Shown here: piece after piece, positions 61,289-64,000 of the stretch | Position numbering within the stretch: position 1 is the stretch's first letter | Layout of the letters: the number at the start of each line of letters is the position of its first letter | Assembly (NCBI GenBank): GCA_002633005.1 | Contig: NMRA01000226.1 | Location: forward strand, 103,780-167,779 | Reading direction: 5' to 3' | DNA length: 64,000 nucleotides | Source of the DNA: Phoronis australis | Lineage: Eukaryota > Phoronida > Phoronidae | Position numbers and translations under genes: made by a program | The notes under the pieces: model-generated | What the model was told of the DNA's origin: nothing | Database searches by the model: none | The model's input: only the letters and a program-made list of their open reading frames with translations

Positions 61289-61789
61289 TCACGTTAATGT
61301 TAACTCATCAGTCGTGTTGTCCACCTCTGCTGGGTCCCTACCTTCTAATTCAAAAGCTATTAGTTCCAAAGACTTCCCGTTGGCCTCAGTTTTTGTGATG
61401 ATGTCATCTAGAAATGATGTGACGTTGTCAATCATAGCTGGGGAGGGACGGCCCACGTGAAATTTTAACGCTTCCAGCTCGTTCTTGGATCTTTTCAACT
61501 GGTTCACCAGCTCTAGCATATCCATGCCAACAGACAACGTCAGAGATTGTAACTTGTTCAAGTTACGATTAGATAAGTGAATTGCGTCTGTTAAAACACC
61601 GAATTCTTGAATAACGCCCTTCTGTAGACATGAATGACAATATCCTTTGTTTTCCTCGTGCCCACAGCTGCGCGTGTCCGAGTCGCTTGACAAGGGGTCT
61701 ACAGTTAGGTGACGTCTTTGCACTCTAGTCGCGCCTGTTTTCATGAGAAGGAATGGATCGAGTTCAAATGTGTCGGTGGACACACACAA
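61289..61789 (-). CDS. Unrecognised protein, terminal coding exon (minus strand; 5' boundary uncertain)
   Basis: An open frame of about 166 codons ends in TGA at 61289-61291. The composition is protein-like: an acidic, Leu-rich C-terminal half (LSVGMDMLELVNQLKRSKNE, DNVTSFLDDIITKTEANGK) that would form helices or a coiled coil, preceded by a GYCHSC cysteine pair. The frame opens after a TAG at about 61812, so the acceptor is between there and about 61740. A join to 63358 needs phase 2. One AG in that phase exists near 61738, but it lacks a good polypyrimidine tract, so a missing intermediate exon is possible. I do not recognise the family. Confidence 0.6.
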   Translation of the reverse strand: MCVSTDTFELDPFLLMKTGATRVQRRHLTVDPLSSDSDTRSCGHEENKGYCHSCLQKGVIQEFGVLTDAIHLSNRNLNKLQSLTLSVGMDMLELVNQLKRSKNELEALKFHVGRPSPAMIDNVTSFLDDIITKTEANGKSLELIAFELEGRDPAEVDNTTDELTLT

Positions 61790-62774
61790 GTCATCGATGG
61801 AGTGCCGAAACTAGATTACTTTCCAAACTACAGTATCACATTCTGAATATAACGAATATGTAATGATTTTGCAATAGGATCTGGAAGTGTTTTTTATTCT
61901 CTCGAATTCCGTTTGTGGATTCCGCGGGGGACATCTCGTGATTTTTCGTATCCTGGTACTATGTATGTGCAGACATCCAGGAAAATACTTTCTGTTACTA
62001 CGTCGAAAGTATGCTGCAGGATTTTGGAAAGGAAACGCTTTTGTACTCCTACATACAAAAAATACAAAAAACTCGATTCTTGGTCAATACCATTCCATCG
62101 TGACACTTTATTTACGTGTATTCATTTACGTTATGTGGAAATTGAAATGTCCGTTATTTGGAAACCACGCAAAACATCGACGGATGTGTAGGCGTACGCC
62201 TGTCTGAAGTAAGTGAAATAATCGCCATTTTTATTTCTTCTGGTACAGGTACGCCGGGTCTTTTCTGGAAAACTGATTTTGCTCCGTTTTAGTCCAATTT
62301 CTAGAGTTTCTAGCTCCGTTGTGTTGGTGATATCTACAAATTAAGCAGTCAAACGTCAGGCAAGGCCCGTCGACTTTCAGCGTTCCTCAAAATACTGTGA
62401 CTCACTTGGTAACGTGCTGGTTTCTGTGCTTTGTGGATCAGATGGACTTCCGGTTCGATCACTGAGCTGCATTTCTCCCTCAGCTTTGCCGGAATTGGAA
62501 ACTGTATCCTGGACTGTATTTCTGTTGGAGGAGATTTACAATATTTTGTTGTATTTGATCGAATACCTCAGATTATCGCCAACGGGAGGGTGTCGGTTGG
62601 TTATTGTTTAAGATAGGTATGTCCCCGCCACTTTTTGTTTAAATCACAAAAAGGTTGGTTTCCTGCATGAAAGATGTCACTGAATATTTTTTTAGAATTT
62701 CAGAATAAACTTTTATTTCCGCTTATGGGACAAAATTCCCCGCGATATTGTGTCCTGTGCGCGTAACCCAATGA

Positions 62775-62870
62775 TGTTATTGTTATTATTATTAGAATTG
62801 TGTTACTGCTACTAATAATAGTAAAGACAACTATAATTGTAGTAGTTGTAGTAGTAATAATTATAATACT
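62775..62870 (+). repeat. Imperfect ATT/GTA trinucleotide patch
   Basis: It has runs such as TTATTGTTATTATTATTAG and TAGTAGTTGTAGTAGTAATA. Open frames over it are compositional. Confidence 0.6.
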
Positions 62871-63098
62871 GGTGTTTGTTATCACAGAGCTTTTTTGAGA
62901 TAATTAGTTCCTAGACAGTGCGCATTATAATCACAACGACAAGAAGGTCAGGCGCCATGGTGTCCGTGTGCACATAGTTTAATTAAAAGGTGTCCTTGAC
63001 GAAACTCTGCCGAATGTTTTGAAAGCGGTAGCTCGATCTCCAACGCTTGCAATCAAGTACACACCATGTCAGTTATCAAGGCGCCCAGATACCAGGTA

Positions 63099-63110
63099 NC
63101 CCCCCCCCCC
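63099..63110 (+). other. Ambiguous base and homopolymer C run
   Basis: One N is followed by a run of C. The sequence is probably unreliable here. Confidence 0.9.
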
Positions 63111-63357
63111 GTGTAAAACTTGGACAAGAAATCGTGATGATCGGAACGACTGCATAGGGGAGGCAAACAAATTGGTGAAGAGGAGCCAGAACCACGATTG
63201 GGAGGTTAGAAATGGAGTTATCAGTGGCTAAATATGGTGACAGACCCCAAGGGAAGTGGCGCAGTTGTGAGATCCCAGGTATTTTATATCTTAGGGCCTC
63301 AAGAAAAACGCTTAAGGCCTCCAAACAAATTCAACCTCTAGGTCATCGTGAACTTAC

Positions 63358-63638
63358 AGTGACGTATCGGTTACCCATTCTAAGGACCTCAGCATGTCTT
63401 CCCAATAGACGTCTAGCTCTTCACTTCTCTTCATAGCTGACTCAAAATACTCTCTATCACGTTCCCATTGTCTTGGAGACATATCTACTCCGTCACCGTT
63501 TTCTTTACTGGTCGGAACTGTAGCAACACTGTCCATATTTCCAACTTGTCCGCCTTCCTTTCTAGCAACTTGAGAGCAATAGAAATAATATGCTGCTAAC
63601 GTCACGGCATTGTCACGTTGTTCACGTTTCTCTTCCAT
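63358..63638 (-). CDS. Unrecognised protein, first coding exon (minus strand)
   Basis: The ATG at 63638-63636 has a strong context (ATTACC-ATG-G). The exon encodes 93 codons plus two bases and ends at a consensus donor, GTAAGT, on the minus strand (63357-63352). The protein starts MEEKREQRDNAVTLAAYYFY and ends with a charged, probably helical segment (RDREYFESAMKRSEELDVYW). Frame, start context and donor agree, so I regard it as a real exon. It is probably joined to the exon at 61289-61789, directly or through a missed exon. Function unknown. Confidence 0.65.
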
Positions 63639-64000
63639 GGTAATTATCACAGTGACATATAAAAGTCGTGACAACCATTAACTCTGTGTGCCTCTTCATA
63701 GAGTTGATCTATCACACATCTATGCTGTCATGTCGAATATTTTCTGGCAGTGGCGGATTGACTAGGTTTCTCGGGAGTGCGCAATGGAAATTCTCAGGGA
63801 TCTTGGATTTGACTGAGTTCCCCGGTCGCTGGCAATATAAGCTTTCGCCAAAGTTTTTTGTGCCCGGTAGTTGCAAATTTTTATTAATAGAATTGCATTT
63901 CATCCCCTCAACTTCGTCCCTTCCGCCGAAAGCATTTTCGCTCAAAAGTATCGAGTTTTACAAAGTGTTTCGTGCGACTGTAAGGCGTGGCGGNNNNNNN
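63639..64000 (-). other. 5' flank of the minus-strand gene
   Basis: This would hold the 5' UTR and promoter. The open minus-strand frame at 63712-63945 has no ATG in good context and no link to 63638, so it is not called. Positions 63994-64000 are N. Confidence 0.4.

Larger units (their letters stand above)
61812..63357 (-). other. Intron(s) of the minus-strand gene
   Basis: This is 1.5 kb between the two minus-strand exons. It contains an ATT/GTA-rich trinucleotide patch (62775-62870) and an N followed by poly-C at 63099-63110. An additional exon may lie here, but none has convincing splice sites. Confidence 0.4.

Noticed and set aside
63712-63945. Minus-strand frame upstream of 63638 as an earlier exon
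   Set aside because: Its frame starts from a TTG, ends in a stop at 63712, and no donor links it to the ATG at 63638.

Overview
This is eukaryotic genomic DNA: AT-rich, with short exons, GT-AG introns of 0.2 to 15.8 kb, tRNA-derived SINE remnants and several families of non-autonomous transposons. There are no bacterial-style operons. The gene content and repeat types suggest an invertebrate deuterostome (hemichordate, echinoderm or cephalochordate). The species cannot be fixed from the sequence alone.

About 55 kb is one plus-strand gene. Sixteen coding exons between 3332 and 58610 splice, with every intron phase agreeing, into a 934-residue type I membrane protein. Its domain order is signal peptide, one Ig-like domain, a two-module cytokine-receptor homology region, three fibronectin type III domains, one transmembrane helix and a 231-residue tail. 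That is the order of vertebrate gp130 (IL6ST) and G-CSF receptor, and the length is close to human gp130. The four conserved cysteines of the first cytokine-receptor module have the same spacing as in gp130, and the link between modules contains the same VKPNP string. The WSXWS box, the Box1 PxP motif and the YxxQ STAT3 sites are absent or degenerate. The tail instead carries repeated Y-x-x-[L/V/I] motifs, one closely resembling the SHP2/SOCS3 site of gp130. A possible upstream coding or 5' UTR exon lies at 341-454.

The introns carry most of the other structure. Introns 1 and 3 hold roughly 1 kb inverted-repeat elements with AAGCGCCC-type ends. Intron 3 also holds a 2.0 kb hAT-type transposon with 15-bp terminal inverted repeats and a perfect 8-bp target duplication (9544-11559). 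Introns 3, 6 and 8 contain a family whose structure resembles Helentron-associated elements: subterminal inverted repeats, a roughly 150/452-bp internal tandem repeat and a 3' hairpin. Intron 14 has a 470-bp tandem duplication.

Downstream, on the minus strand and tail-to-tail with the receptor gene, lie at least two exons (63358-63638 and about 61289-61789) of an unrecognised, probably coiled-coil protein. A 163-bp MITE with 16-bp perfect inverted repeats sits between the two genes. The window ends in Ns at 63994-64000.
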